Assembly: GCA_900660155.1 (NCBI GenBank)
Contig: CABFPE010000047.1
Location: forward strand, 1,481,339 to 1,545,338
Reading direction: 5' to 3'
From: Hofstenia miamia
Taxonomy: Eukaryota; Xenacoelomorpha; Acoela; Hofsteniidae
DNA: 64,000 nt
This document shows positions 31,712-46,100 of this stretch, in pieces (position 1 is the stretch's first letter; every line of letters starts with the position of its first letter). The notes beneath the pieces were generated by a model, which saw nothing but the letters and a program-made list of their open reading frames with translations, did no database searches and was not told the origin of the DNA. The position numbers were made by a program, and so were the translations under genes.

Positions 31712-33905
31712 CTAAGCGAACAGAAAAAACGAAATCCATACTCTAAAATAATATTAGAATAATTGGTAAATTATAATTATGGAAGACCATAAATTGTCAA
31801 TTTCAAACGCATTGAACTGTCAATATTTATAGAAGCGATCTTAAACGAGCTATTCGTACTAAGTCCAAAGATTCAACTAACTATGTTTTATTGATTCATC
31901 TTTGACATCAGTTGGACAAAGTTTATAGAAACACTTGAATAACGCGGTAAATTGTTGCAGAGCAACATCTGCACTGTTTATAATTACGCATGGCAGACGT
32001 TAAATTGTGTATTAATATAATTACGTTGTAAATATTTGTGGCAAAATCATAATTCTGTAATAAATATATTGCATTAGTTATTTTACACTGAGAATTTAGG
32101 AAACTTTGACATAAACCAAACATAACTGGGAGAGGCCTGTAATTTGAAAAGAGGTTTTTTCAACATAAGGATTTACGAACTCCAAGCTGAAGCTCTGAAC
32201 ATTTCTATGGAATGAGTGTTACTCGTTAGTATTTTTACAATTTCATTAAAAACTAGTGTACTTATAACTTAATTCTTTTCACTTGCTCTGATGTCTTGAA
32301 TAAATGTAAGAGATCAGAATAAGTCACTCACTTTTTAAAAGCACCATCAATGTCTAAAACACATACAAATATGATTCGATTGCAAGCTATCTTATTCTAA
32401 ACAAACACAACTTCCCATAACCATTCAATTCTGGAAGCAATTGCGACATTATGAGATTAAGGTAGAAGCCTTATAAAATTAGATTTGCCTATTACTTTGA
32501 TCATATTGAGAAATTATACTATTATTATACATGCCATATAATACAGTATATATAACGTATGCAGGCGCGTCTTTAAAATTTTTAAAACAGGGGGGCACCA
32601 TCCAATTTTGTTTCAAGAAAACTTAAACTAAAATGGAAATTTAAACAAAAATAACTCCAAAAGAAAACTACATTGTAAAATGTAACCTCTAAATGTCCAA
32701 ATTAATGCATTGCTCACCTTAGATTGTCGGATGAAACTTGCAAACATCAACATAAAAAATATTTGAGGAAGACACTTTTACAAAAAACTAAGAATCCCCA
32801 AAAAGGGGGGGGGCACTGGCCCCCGTGTGCCTCCCCCTAAAGCCGCGCCTGAACGTATGATTTGTACAACCTGACCAAAAATAGGCGACACAGTAATTTT
32901 ATAATTAGTGAAAGCGAAATGGTAGGTAATTTAGCGAATTCAGAATATTTCAAGGTTATCGTGGTATTCTATAAGCTATAACATTGCTAGCTATAATCAT
33001 TTTTGCCTTTGATCTGGCATTGATCGCAATTAGTTAAAAAAAGTTAGTAAAAAATTAATAAAACCGACACATTCATTGCCTTGCCTAGTGGAAACTAAGA
33101 AATGTACGTATTAAAATAATACCCTATCCTACTTGATTTAGAAACTGCAGCCACATAATATTTTTACCTGAAATTTTGAGACTTATATTTTATTTTATTG
33201 GATTTGGATCAGAAGACTTTTTTCAAATATTTGTAATTTTATTTACAATTATTTCGCAAATTCTATGTAGAATGGCCCTTTAGAACAAAATACAAAACTA
33301 ATACCAAATTTGAATTAAATATATCCCCGTGGCAAACGTTCATTAATTGAATATTTAGTGAAGACATTCCAATTAGACATTAAATATTTTTGACGTCATC
33401 AAAAATAATGTTACCATTTTGTTCAGAACACAATAATTTTCCTAGAAAAAAAATTTCGATCGTTTTAAGCACTGTTGATCACGACAAACAGTGGTCATGG
33501 CATAGCATAAGATCTAATATCATGCCTTTAGTAGGTCATCATGTGTATTAAGATGACTAAAGAACAAAAATCAATATCTGACAGAATATTGTTTTTCATA
33601 CTTGTCCTAAATTGTTGTAATCACAATCAGAATGGTTTACGTGTTACTCATTATTGCAAAAATTTCAGTGTCAAAATTATATTTAAAACGTGAAAAATCC
33701 ACTATGCCTTAGTCGAGTAAATGCTGAACTAAAGATACTACTCAAATAAAATCAAAATAAATTTGAAACAAAGACTTGTCATAGTGAAAATACAATAACC
33801 GAATTTTGCAAAAAATATGTTTATTTAACAACGAATGCTATTCAATGAGATCAATAAAAAATTAATTATTCTATCAAAAATAAATTTATAATTAAAAATA
33901 AATAT
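31712..33905. other. Spacer between MOCS1 and SUGCT
   Basis: About 2.2 kb holding a 290 bp miniature hAT (separate entry) and otherwise AT-rich sequence. The 5' exon(s) of MOCS1 are expected here, but none was recognised. No radical-SAM (MoaA) motif was seen. Confidence 0.45.
32562..32851. mobile_element. hAT-type miniature element with perfect 8 bp duplication
   Basis: The ends CAGGCGCGTCTTTAA and, reading inward, CAGGCGCGGCTTTAGG are inverted. The 8 bp flank AACGTATG is identical on both sides (32554-32561 and 32852-32859). The body is non-coding with a G-run near the right end. The intact duplication suggests a fairly recent insertion. Confidence 0.9.
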
Positions 33906-34118
33906 TTAATGGATGACTTTGCGTTCACGCAGATCACTAATGTCTGTCGCGGATAAACCAAGTAACTCTTTGAGAATGGAATCAGTGTGTTCACCAAGGG
34001 TAGGTGGCGGAGAACGAATTTCATTCATAATGTTGCTGTATTGCACAGGAGGTCCTACAATCTTTACATCGCCGACGTCTGTGTGATGTAAAGTTTTTAC
34101 GAGTTTGTCATGGACAAT
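33906..34118 (-). CDS. SUGCT: SUGCT last exon
   Basis: Acceptor atattgtag, phase 0. It reads IVHDKLVKTLHHTDVG, VKIVGPPVQYSNIMNEIRS, PPPTLGEHTDSILKELLG and ends RERKVIH with TAA. The PPVQYS and SPPP-LGEHT motifs are characteristic of the C-terminus of this family. Confidence 0.9.
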   Translation of the reverse strand: MVHDKLVKTLHHTDVGDVKIVGPPVQYSNIMNEIRSPPPTLGEHTDSILKELLGLSATDISDLRERKVIH

Positions 34119-37100
34119 CTACAATATCACGATAATTGACGACAATTTAGATATAATTATAGAAAATTCGCATTCGACATTAACCGAAACTTGGTTTCAA
34201 TACTCTCTGAATTGAGCATTGAGTATGATAGTACGAAATTGCTTTTTAACCATGCCCACCTAAATATTGATTACAAATATTGAAATAGATAAATCCTATA
34301 ATTAGAAAATTGAACTGCTTCGGTACATGACGCCAATACATTGAATTCTAAACTTACAAATAAGAAAAAAAATTGGGAAAAACATCGTTATTTAAGTTTT
34401 CCGCTGTGAGATATACGCGGAGGGTTGTGAAAGTGGGTTCTGCGGCATAAACATGTTAATGTGTCCGGTCCAAGTTAGTCCCATCAGGTTTTGTCTCAAT
34501 CCCGTCAAAAAACCAGTTCTACGGAATATTATGATCCCATGACATAACTATTATTCGGCCAGAAATTTACAATCATAAAAAATATTATAAAATCCGTGAT
34601 TCCAGTTTCTTAAATTTATGATCCTAGTCACAATGAAATAGTTACTGCCAGGTACCAGTTCCGTGGAATTGGGTCCAGCAAATGTCATGGACTAGATGAT
34701 ACCGCAGAACATCCTATTGTGAAACTAATCTAGGATTTGAAAGATAGTTTTTAAAAATAAAAAGAAGCGTCGTCAATATTCGTACTTGTGGATGCTCAAA
34801 AACTTGTTGCATGTTATTAATTTGTGAATGAAGGACTTTAGTATTTTCGAAAATTGCCATCCAATGAGATTGAGGCTTCTGAATAAAAATTTCGTTCATT
34901 TTCTCAATTAACACTGATTTGTTTTCCACTCGATCACGGTTGGTTTTAAATCGATCATCAGAAACTAATTCTGTCAAGCCAATAACTTCACATAGCTCTT
35001 TGAACTAAAGCAACCTTGTAAACAAGAAGCGAATGTATCAGAAAATTGTAAGAAAAATGAATACATGATACATGTCAGCTTAGAATTCGACAGCTGATTA
35101 CACCTCGGCTGTTAAATAAATTATACCCCACTGTTGTTGAAAGCTCCAACCACAATGTAACCATCACTTGTAAGAAAGACTTGATAAGGTACAATGCTGG
35201 GATGCGCGCCACCGAATCGACGGGCCTCAACACCACAATTGAGATACGACGAAGCCACATTGGCCAACGTAGCAACTTGTGCAGATAACAATGAAAGATG
35301 CACTTCCCCTCCTCTTCCGTTCAGTGCACGTGCATATAGAGCCGATAAAATACCATTACACGCAAACAAGCCAGTAATCTAAACATATTAGCTTCACAAA
35401 AACAAAATATATCTGGTAAGTTAAGTCAGGGTTTAACATTATTTAAATGTTAACAGCAACACGTTTTATAAATCAACAACTTAAAATGATTTGCAAAACT
35501 ACTTCAAACGGCAAATTAAGAAGTTTAGTTGTAAAAATAAAAATGGTGTTTACACAACACTAAGACATTTGAATTGATTTTTTAGAAGAATTATGCTAGA
35601 TGGAATGCCAAAACTGAAACCAAGTGGTGACTAGGGCTGCTTACACGATGCGGCTGATCCGGCAAAAAGCGAAAGATGCGGCTATCCGCATTAAGGCCAT
35701 CTACATGAGTTCGCCATTAGTAGTCGATTTAATTGGTCTTCCGAGGCAGAATCCACTCCTCCACATGAAACCGTATTAGTGAAACGTAAACAACTTGTCA
35801 ATACATTTAGAAATAAGTCCTGAACCATTTTTTAACATGCTCTGGCAGATTTGGCCAATTTTCCGACTGTAGGCACTGAAGACCACGATTTGCTCTAGAA
35901 GGTTGTCTAGTTTAGAACCTAGTTACGAAAAATATAGCTGACAGTGCTTCATTTGGTGAAACAAATCATTTTTGAAAGTCTCTTAGAAGAGTAAAAACTT
36001 TCCATAGCGAGAAATGATGCAAGCAGAATAGAATATACTTTCACAATTAACAAAAAGTCGCATCGCAGGCTGTATAGATTGATTTTATTGGCTTTCAAAA
36101 ACGTCAATGACGCACATCAAATTTTCCATGTTCTTATGGAGATAAACACGTTCGGCAAACTAGTGCCCCCATTGGGTAACATATACTTGTTTTGTGAACA
36201 AAAGCGAAGTTCTCTAGCCTTTTTGAAAATCGGTTTTTCTGCAAGAACTAGTTGGTCAACTAGTCATTAGTTTCTTAACATACTCAGCTTTGGTCTAGCA
36301 AATCGAAAAATTAAAGAAATCTTTTGACAAGGATCCTAAAAATGTGCACATAATGGGATGAAATAGCAATGATTATATGTGCTGTGCAGGATTCGGTCAA
36401 TGATTGATTCATCTCATGTGAACAAGCATGGGAATTTTTCGATATGCAATGCTGTGATTCAGATATTTTCATTAGTTCTTTATAGGACACAATATGATTG
36501 CTTTGATTATTTTACTGGATAGAGAAAAATTGCGCTAGATTGTAAAGTTAAAACTTGCAAGGAAATGTGCCTGTGAGTATATATCGAAAACGTGCCATGT
36601 CAAAACAACATTTTGGAGAATCTGGGTTGTGAACGTCTTGAAATCAACCCTACACTGCTTCCCAAAACCAGATAAGGAGGTTGCAGCGTTGAGTTGACCA
36701 TCCTAGGCGGAACCATTAACCCCCATGGAATTTCAATCAAAGATTGAACTCACTTTGTATGAAATCCGATTTCTCCGAAAGAAATATATTTCACTAAAGC
36801 GGAGTATATGTAAATATTACTTAAACAAATTTTGTATCAACAAATAGTACTGTATTGGTTATTACACCGAAATAAGCTCCTCTGCATCTCGTTTAAACGA
36901 GGACAATTCCATGTTTTCCTAAAAAATTAGTACCGCACAATATGCAATTATTTAAGCAATAAACGAAACTATTATTATTATTAGGCAAAGCGACAACGAA
37001 AAAAGATAGCATGACTATTTTTTCATCGAACAAATACTTACATAAATTAAAAGGTTTTAGTTCATAAAAAATTAACAGATTGCTAATGAAAGACATTGCC

Positions 37101-40100
37101 TTAAACTTAAAATCGTCGATGAGCAAAGACAGAATTTGTAACTGAATAGTCACATTTTATTGAATTGAGGTAGTCTAGAATCAAATGAACAATGGCGTCT
37201 ACTTTAAGTGGTCTCAAATCGTTTGTTAGCTACAGAAGTGTATCCATATTAGAAAGCAAATGTAGATCCGCAATCAAATTACATGATATCGAAAGCTTTT
37301 TTTGTATTGCGGCGTCCACTTAATAGACAGTCGCTTTTGCAGATCAACATGTGAATGCAGCTATTTCGGAAGTGAAAAGGCTTTTGGGGACACTTAGAGA
37401 CTGGTGCCAATTCGGTTAATCATGTAGATGACATAGAATAAAATGCTTTAATTAAAAAAAATTGAAATCACACTTTTCAAAATATTGGTAATTACTGCAA
37501 TTAATTACAGAAATTTATTGGTTTTCCTTGCAATTTAAAAATTAATAGTTGTCAAGTGCCTTTTTAATTTTTTGTGTGCCAATCAATTATTGAACAGCCC
37601 TGATTAGGTTACCATGAAAATATTTTCGGTGCATATATTCTGAAATCCATGGTTCCAGTGTTTCATCTGTGTTCCCAGTAACATGTGAGCCCTACTAAAT
37701 CGCATGGGATTAAATGGTCTCACATAACTCTATTATCAAGCACAAAAAAAGAAATTTCTTAAAAAATTAATCTATAATTCACCTAAAAATTTGCGACATT
37801 ATTTATGACAAAAGCATGAAATATACTCAATCATATACTTCAAAAATACCCTGTAAATGTAATTCCAAATCTCAATATTGAAAAACAAATTTGAAATGAA
37901 ATAAATAGTAAAGTCGTCAACAAATTTCTCAAACGCCGAAGACATGTGCGGCACTTAGAAAATTCGCATTTAATCCGAAGTCGCAAAAATAAAATTCACA
38001 ATACTAGCAAGTTTTTCTCGCATGCCTTCTACTTAAATTTCTTTGCAATAACAAATGAAATTCTTTTTCAACGGGTAGGAAAATTACAGTTGATAACTTA
38101 AGAATGAATTCTAATGAATTCCAATAGTTAATCCAATAATTGACTTTAAAAAATGCCCTCTCCAGGGCTAAGGAGCCTAAAAAGCTCAGGTCAACTAGGG
38201 TAAGATGAAAGTTGCAACAATCAACCAGCATTGAAGCAATCCTTATGATGACCAATCGAAAAATTATTATGTACGTCTATACGATGAGCCAGTGGGGTTA
38301 TGCATACATAAATTTGAAAGACTTGATGACAATATAAATGATTGAAATGAAATTCATGTAAGTGAAATATTGAATTATGGAGTACTCACTTGGTCAGTTA
38401 TAGCGACCCCGACCCTAGTAGGCGGACCATCAGGCTCTCCAGTAATTGACATTAACCCACCCTCTGCAGCAGCGATTAAATCCACACCTGGTCTATGAGC
38501 ACTAGGACCACTTTTTCCATATCCCGATACAGCACAATAAATCAAAGAAGGATATTTCGTTGACAGCGTTTCATAATCTAACCCATATTTAACAATAGAA
38601 GATGTCATTGCATTGTGTAAAAATACATCGGCTTTAGAAATTAATCTAAACTGGAAATGCATAAATTTTCTACTGGATAATATCAAACCAACATTTGCGA
38701 TAATTGAAAATGTCTTCAACTATATAATATAATCGATCTGCATAATATCAGCATTTATTTTTATATTAATAGAAAATTTTGAATGGCCTTTTTGCACAAG
38801 AGGGAAACCAATTGATTTAATGACTAAAGGTGCCACATTTAGAATGTGCACAATTTAACGATGATTAATTTTATTGGACAATGCACAGTGTAGTTAATGC
38901 TGCTGTCATCTGGCAAAACACAGTAATTCACTAATTTTTCAAAATTGATTTTTTTATGAAAATCTGATGCTTTACTAAATCGTGTGGCATTAATATTTTT
39001 TTCAGGTTGGCCCCTTAATGGTATTTATTTTTAGTTGGCAGAACTCAGCATCTCCTATTTGCACTTGAAATAACCAGTTAAAACACAAATTCTACTTTAT
39101 TTTTCACTGAATTACTGTTTTTTGCTAGCAGAATAGTTTAATAATTTAGAAATTAATCCATAGATATTAAAAATATATCCTAGGAAACGAAAACTATTGC
39201 AGAATTAAAATGCTCATATGAAATAAATAAAGAATTTGATCAAAACATTTGTGCAAACAATAGATCAGACATTGAGGATGAAAGATTAAATTTGTTGTAA
39301 AGTTTTAAACTGCTTATTGTTTGAATTTCAAAGAAAAAAATTGTACAGAATAATCTTTAAATCTAGAGAAGGCGACTATGATATTTTCCATTGCCATCGA
39401 TCAAGTAAACATCTTTATTTTATAAATTTAGCAGATTTATAGAGAAGGAATCAATATGAAAAAGAACGAATTTCTGCGCTGAAGCTGAAAAAGGCTGAAC
39501 GCACGAACGTTTCTTGTAGTTAGGAGCAGCCAGCATATTAGAAACTATAGTTCAGTCAATTTCAATTTCGTTAAAGAGCGAAGAAAAAAATCTATTCTGG
39601 ACAATTATTTGAAATTTTCCTCGAATATCATGCCTTTTAACGTAAATATAATCTAAAGGATAATCAGTTAGATATGTGCGCGGTTAGAAAATATTGATAT
39701 AATTTCTATTGAAAAAACGTTATTAACCATCTAACGACGATAAGTAATTGGGTAATAATTTTAACTATTTTTTTCGTTATTATTGTTGTGAAATGGATAA
39801 CATAACATAATCTGTATCCATTTTGTTCAAAATATTTTTTGTATCCAAAATCTAGTATGGGTCACGGACAGGGCTGTACTCCTAAGAAATTAACAAGGGG
39901 GCTCTCTTATCTTGTGGTTTGTATTTTCATGAAATATTTTGACCATAATATATTTTCTCAAAAAATAAAATCAAACACTCGAATACTAATATAAATTCAA
40001 CAAGGGGGGGGGCTGGGCCCCTAATCTAATTCAACAAGATGGGCTGATCTCGTGGGATGGTTTTATTCCTTTCTACTCGCCTATCTACTGTTCTTTCCTC

Positions 40101-43100
40101 AACCCTATTTGATATTGAGAATTGTTTTACAAAATGGAAGAACCACTTAATTACGCAACGATCATCGAATGAAACTCAATAAAAAATTCAATAGAAAATG
40201 ACTTTCGTGTGATTACATCTGAAGATTGGAAAGGATATTAAAGGAATATGCTTAGGTACTTGAATAATTAAACAAACAGGGTGGAAATGAATAAATGAAG
40301 GCAAACAAGACTTTTTTTGTTTTGTGCAATGAATTTTCAATAAAATTTTTAGTAGTTTTTCAGATTTTATCGAAGATTAAATGAAAGGTATTTTTAGCAA
40401 GTGTATATACAAAGACTTTATTGAATGCAATAGAGACATTCTTGAATGCAGCAGAGACTTCATTGAAATCAAATCGACTTAATTGAATGCAACAGAGACT
40501 CTATTGACTGCAACAGAGAATTATTGAAGAAAAATTACTGTAATTATACTTAATAAGGAATCAATATTTAAACGAAAACTAACCAAGGATTTTACTGGTT
40601 CTACAAATTATTTAGCAGGGTATTTTGGAACATCATTTTTTTAATTCTTGTATAAATTTCAAAGTTTTAAGTGAATTATGTTATGGAAGAGAATAGAAAT
40701 CCAACTGGTTAATGAACTTTATTTCATTAAATTTCTAAAGCTGTAACAAAATGCTTTATGAAAAAATTCAAGATAATGCAAGTCCAATCCATAGCAATTT
40801 CTGTTAAATTATGTTTTCGTGACTAACCTATATCCAAACTAATCGTAATAAGCCATATTGATATTGACCCCAATCGGCATTAGAGGATTAAGATAGGATC
40901 CCCTTATGGGCATATTATTCTAGTCCTCCCCACTTTGAAAAGCTGGCGACGCCTCTGCAGAGCTGCAACCCGCGCCGTGACGTTCCTAACATTTTGCTTT
41001 ACTTAGCCTGTGCCGTGCCCCAAATCTATGGAATATGCAAGCTGATGAAACTAAAAATAATTCTTTGTACAATTTTCAATTCATAATATATTAAATGTTA
41101 GTTCATGTTTAATAATACAAATGATTCTTAGAAATAGATTTGCATAGAAATTCCACTGCGGGAATTTTTAGAATGCAACAACAATATTCGTATTTTCGCT
41201 ATGCCATATAATTTCTGCTTGACTTTTTGCAAAAGTGTTAGATATTATGCTTTGCGATTTTTTTGGCATATTTAGTACATAACGAATAATTTAATAGGCG
41301 TAATTTAATGTTTCTAATTTATAGTTTATCTTCTAATTATTACATTATTTTTCTAATATATTAGTTCCTTATATTTAAATGTCCATACTGTTCAGTGGCG
41401 GATACAGAAATATTTTTAGAGGGGGAACAATGCAAGATAAAATGCTAAGTGCGTAATTCGGTACTACGGCTGGTTAAAAGTTGATAAATTTTTTAAAATT
41501 TAAAACAATGCGTGAACTTCATTCGAAAAAAAATTGTGCAACTTCTCAAGACCCAGTTTCATTGTTTTTAGCCCGAAATAGTAATATTGATAGTAGGAAA
41601 TTGCGTGAAATTGTATAAAATTTTTCAACAAAATAGTATTATTTTTAGAAAAAAATGTATTTTTCACGAAAATATAAATTGACTACAGTATATATTCCAA
41701 ACTATATGATTTCATTGTGCAGTAGAAAAATGAGAAATTTTTAGTGCATTTTTAATGACATATGGATTAAGTAAAGTACAAACTGTTTACATAAAAATAT
41801 GAATGTGTACCTACTCGTCAAATGCAAAAATCAATGAAATTTTAAAATTATGAAAAATTGCGCTGGATTTTGAGAAATTACAGAAGTGTTCCTTGTAATT
41901 TTGGAGAAGGAACAGGTTGATGAAATCCACCCATATTATTGAATTTGAAGACAAAAATTTGATGCACCCTATAGGGTACAAAGAATTTGGTTTGAAATTT
42001 TTTAGAGAGGGCCCGGACCCTCTAGGCCCCGTCTGCATCCGCCCCTGATACTGTTAGAATAGCATACATTAAATTAGAATAAGTGAACCTTATATCAAAG
42101 CTTTTTCAAAAACATAACTTTTATTTTTCACTTTACTTCTAGTAAATATGAATATTTCGGTGTCTATTTTTGAGACATATTACATTAATGGAAGCAGATT
42201 ATATAAAACCGGGATGCATACTTGTGTTTTAGTAATCTGGCGTAAAAGATGTTTTTTAACAAAGTTGTTTTTTCCTACATTTACAGTAAATTTTTCAAAC
42301 AAAAATACAACAATTACACTTGCATTTGTCTGATTTGTTACTAGAATTACTTATTTTTGAAAAACCTGCCGGGCTTCCAAATACCAGGCACGGTTGCAGC
42401 TCTGCGATAGGGTCACCTGTGACCCGAGACCGAAATTTGAAAATTCAGGGCAGATAGGAATATTCAAACGAAATAAATTTATAAAACATTGTTTCAAAGT
42501 ATGGTTTTGTTAAATATTCACCAAAATTTATATTTCTCTGTGAAATACCCCTTCCTAGACTGCTCAAATGTGTCAAAATTATTTCATTTTGATTATGTGT
42601 CTATTTGTATAAATTTTCACTTTGTTTTTAAAATTCTATCGACTATATATGTTGCATATTCACTACGCCTAAATATATCTTCAATCTTTATGATTGATTT
42701 ATGAAGTTCTAGGGAATTTTGATCAATAATTAAATGCGATGTATTCAGACCTTTGATCATGGATTTATTGTATGCAAAAGGTAGGTTTGAATGACAGTTA
42801 ATTACTAAATTTGTATCAGGAGGTTTGTTGTAATATGATGATATAACTTTGTTCCTTCAATGTTATTATTCAAAATTGGGAATCCTTTGTTTTCTTATTC
42901 GATGGTAAATTGAATTGCAGAATTTAAAGAATTCAAAGACGAACGCAGGTCTTTGACATTATATTTTGATATAACTAATATATCATCAACGTATCGAGCA
43001 TAGTAATACAATTTACTCATTATTTTGGCAATATTCATTTTTTCATTAAAAACGATAACAAATTTTTCATAACTGTATTTATGAATTGTTTTTGTGTCTT

Positions 43101-46100
43101 TCAAAAATATTTTTGATAGTTAATTCAAGAACTTGATAATCAATTTGAAAAAAACTTCATTCCAAATGTATTGGTAACCAGAGTCCTTTCGTCATCAAAG
43201 AGTTAAGAATATTTCAAGGCAATAAATATAATGTCTTAGTAAATGGTGTTGCAAGGGGAAATTGCCTAGGACCGACACTAGCAAATATTTCTGTGTCGAA
43301 ATTTAAACAAAAATGAATATTGCAAAAATAATGAGTAAATGTCAATACTATGGTCAATAGGTTGATATACAATTTGTATTAGAATATAATGTAAAGGCGT
43401 GCTTCTTTGAATTCTTAAATTCTGCAATTCAAAAGAATGTCATTCCTGAATATTAATATTGAAAGAGAAAAACAAATTTTTGTCATCATATTACAACAAG
43501 CCAAACGATACAAAATTAGTAATTAACTACCATTCAAACTTACCTTTTACCAAGAACATCTAAACCAATTAGGACGCTTAATATTTCTTACGGGAATTTT
43601 AATTGAAGGGATGATTTACGAGACAGAAATTTTGCAGCAGAAAATATTTCGTGTAATACTGCATTGTGATTGCGTAATGGTTAATACGTGTAGCGTTTTT
43701 CATCGCAAATCTAATTATTACAAGGGTGATGGAAGTCTATTATTTTATAACAATTGATTTATAAATATTAAGAATATAATTTAAATAAAGTCACTTTGAT
43801 TTTCCTAAAGCATCTTAATCCTAATAAATGCTTGCTATGGTACTTTACAGTGTTGGAGATTTTCAAACTGAATAAAGAGTATGCTAATGAACAAATATTT
43901 TTTTTCAACAAAGAATTATAGGTCCTCTGTGACTGTAAATCTGTAAACTTGACTAATAGATCCCTGTGTGGTGAAACAAATTAGCTAGTTGAGTGAAAAT
44001 TTGGTTTCCAGAATTGCTTAATAAAGTTCAACATCAATGATAATATGCTTGTTTTATACAAGTGCAGTGCTTATTTTTTATTGAATTCAATTTAAATAGT
44101 TAAATACATCCTAACTTTATGCATATATTTGGCCAATGCGGTTTTGTACTATCAATCTAATGTTCGACGTATTTAGGTATACCGTTTGCTAACTAATGAG
44201 ATTGAGAAAAGTCGTTGGATAGATGCACTTCCCAACAACCCTGCCACATTACCCAAGAATGTTTTTATTTGCCGAAAACCTTGGCCAGAAACATTGGAAG
44301 ATTCGTGTTGGACTACTGGTACTGCTGGACGTTACAAAACACCTTCAATCCTCCTTCTGTTTTCGAAGTGTCGAGCTCATGCTTGAAACAATTTCAGCAC
44401 AAAGGCGATCAACCAATGCACTTGGCAAGTTGTCGAAAAACGATTGCTTGATAGTGACGAAATCCGCAAATTCGAAAGAATTGATAAAATTGATCCAACT
44501 TTGTTTGCTAAGGAAATAGGAAACCATATTTCTTCTTGTTTCATTGATCGCGAAAATCCCGAATTTGACGAAAATTCAAAAATTTTTATCGGTATTTTGT
44601 GTGGCGTCGGAGTACATCGGCATCTACAGTCGAAACCGGTTTTTTCTTACACTGGGTTTTTCTTACTTTCTTATTTTTCTTACTTTTCATTCATGCAAAA
44701 AATTAAAAATTCATCTTTTACAGCTTAAGTCAATTGGTTTTTTCTTACTTCGGTTTTTTCTAACTTATCGGTTCTTTCTTACTCTGTTATCTGCTTTAAA
44801 TGAAAAAATGCGTTCAATTTGAAGTGAGTTTTTCTAACTTTTTGGTCTACTATTTTCTGGTCATAAATTCATGTTAGAATAATTGTCTCTCGCCTTCTCA
44901 TTGTCACCACCAAGGTCAGATTCCGCAGAGGTGAAATGGCCTCACCCATTCATATGTTAGAAACATGAGATACTGTATCGTCGAATGCTGACTCATTCAT
45001 TCGGTTTAAAGCTAAGCGACGATGCCTGGCAATGGGAATTTATTACAATAGATTTTAACTTGCAAAATAACGTTTTCTAAGNNNNNNNNNNNNNNNNNNN
45101 NNNNNNNNNNNNNNNNNNNNNNNNNNNNNNNNNNNNNNNNNNNNNNNNNNNNNNNNNNNNNNNNNNNNNNNNNNNNNNNNNNNNNNNNNNNNNNNNNNNN
45201 NNNNNNNNNNNNNNNNNNNNNNNNNNNNNNNNNNNNNNNNNNNNNNNNNNNNNNNNNNNNNNNNNNNNNNNNNNNNNNNNNNNNNNNNNNNNNNNNNNNN
45301 NNNNNNNNNNNNNNNNNNNNNNNNNNNNNNNNNNNNNNNNNNNNNNNNNNNNNNNNNNNNNNNNNNNNNNNNNNNNNNNNNNNNNNNNNNNNNNNNNNNN
45401 NNNNNNNNNNNNNNNNNNNNNNNNNNNNNNNNNNNNNNNNNNNNNNNNNNNNNNNNNNNNNNNNNNNNNNNNNNNNNNNNNNNNNNNNNNNNNNNNNNNN
45501 NNNNNNNNNNNNNNNNNNNNNNNNNNNNNNNNNNNNNNNNNNNNNNNNNNNNNNNNNNNNNNNNNNNNNNNNNNNNNNNNNNNNNNNNNNNNNNNNNNNN
45601 NNNNNNNNNNNNNNNNNNNNNNNNNNNNNNNNNNNNNNNNNNNNNNNNNNNNNNNNNNNNNNNNNNNNNNNNNNNNNNNNNNNNNNNNNNNNNNNNNNNN
45701 NNNNNNNNNNNNNNNNNNNNNNNNNNNNNNNNNNNNNNNNNNNNNNNNNNNNNNNNNNNNNNNNNNNNNNNNNNNNNNNNNNNNNNNNNNNNNNNNNNNN
45801 NNNNNNNNNNNNNNNNNNNNNNNNNNNNNNNNNNNNNNNNNNNNNNNNNNNNNNNNNNNNNNNNNNNNNNNNNNNNNNNNNNNNNNNNNNNNNNNNNNNN
45901 NNNNNNNNNNNNNNNNNNNNNNNNNNNNNNNNNNNNNNNNNNNNNNNNNNNNNNNNNNNNNNNNNNNNNNNNNNNNNNNNNNNNNNNTAACTCCAATATT
46001 CGATATACTGCTACTGCTCATAATCAAACTGTGACAATGCCTGTACACTTATCTAGATTTGGATGCATAACTTCATAGAGTCAGTTGAATGAAATTATTC

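Noticed and set aside
45055-46048. Minus-strand open frames across the 906 N gap
   Set aside because: They consist almost entirely of undefined residues.
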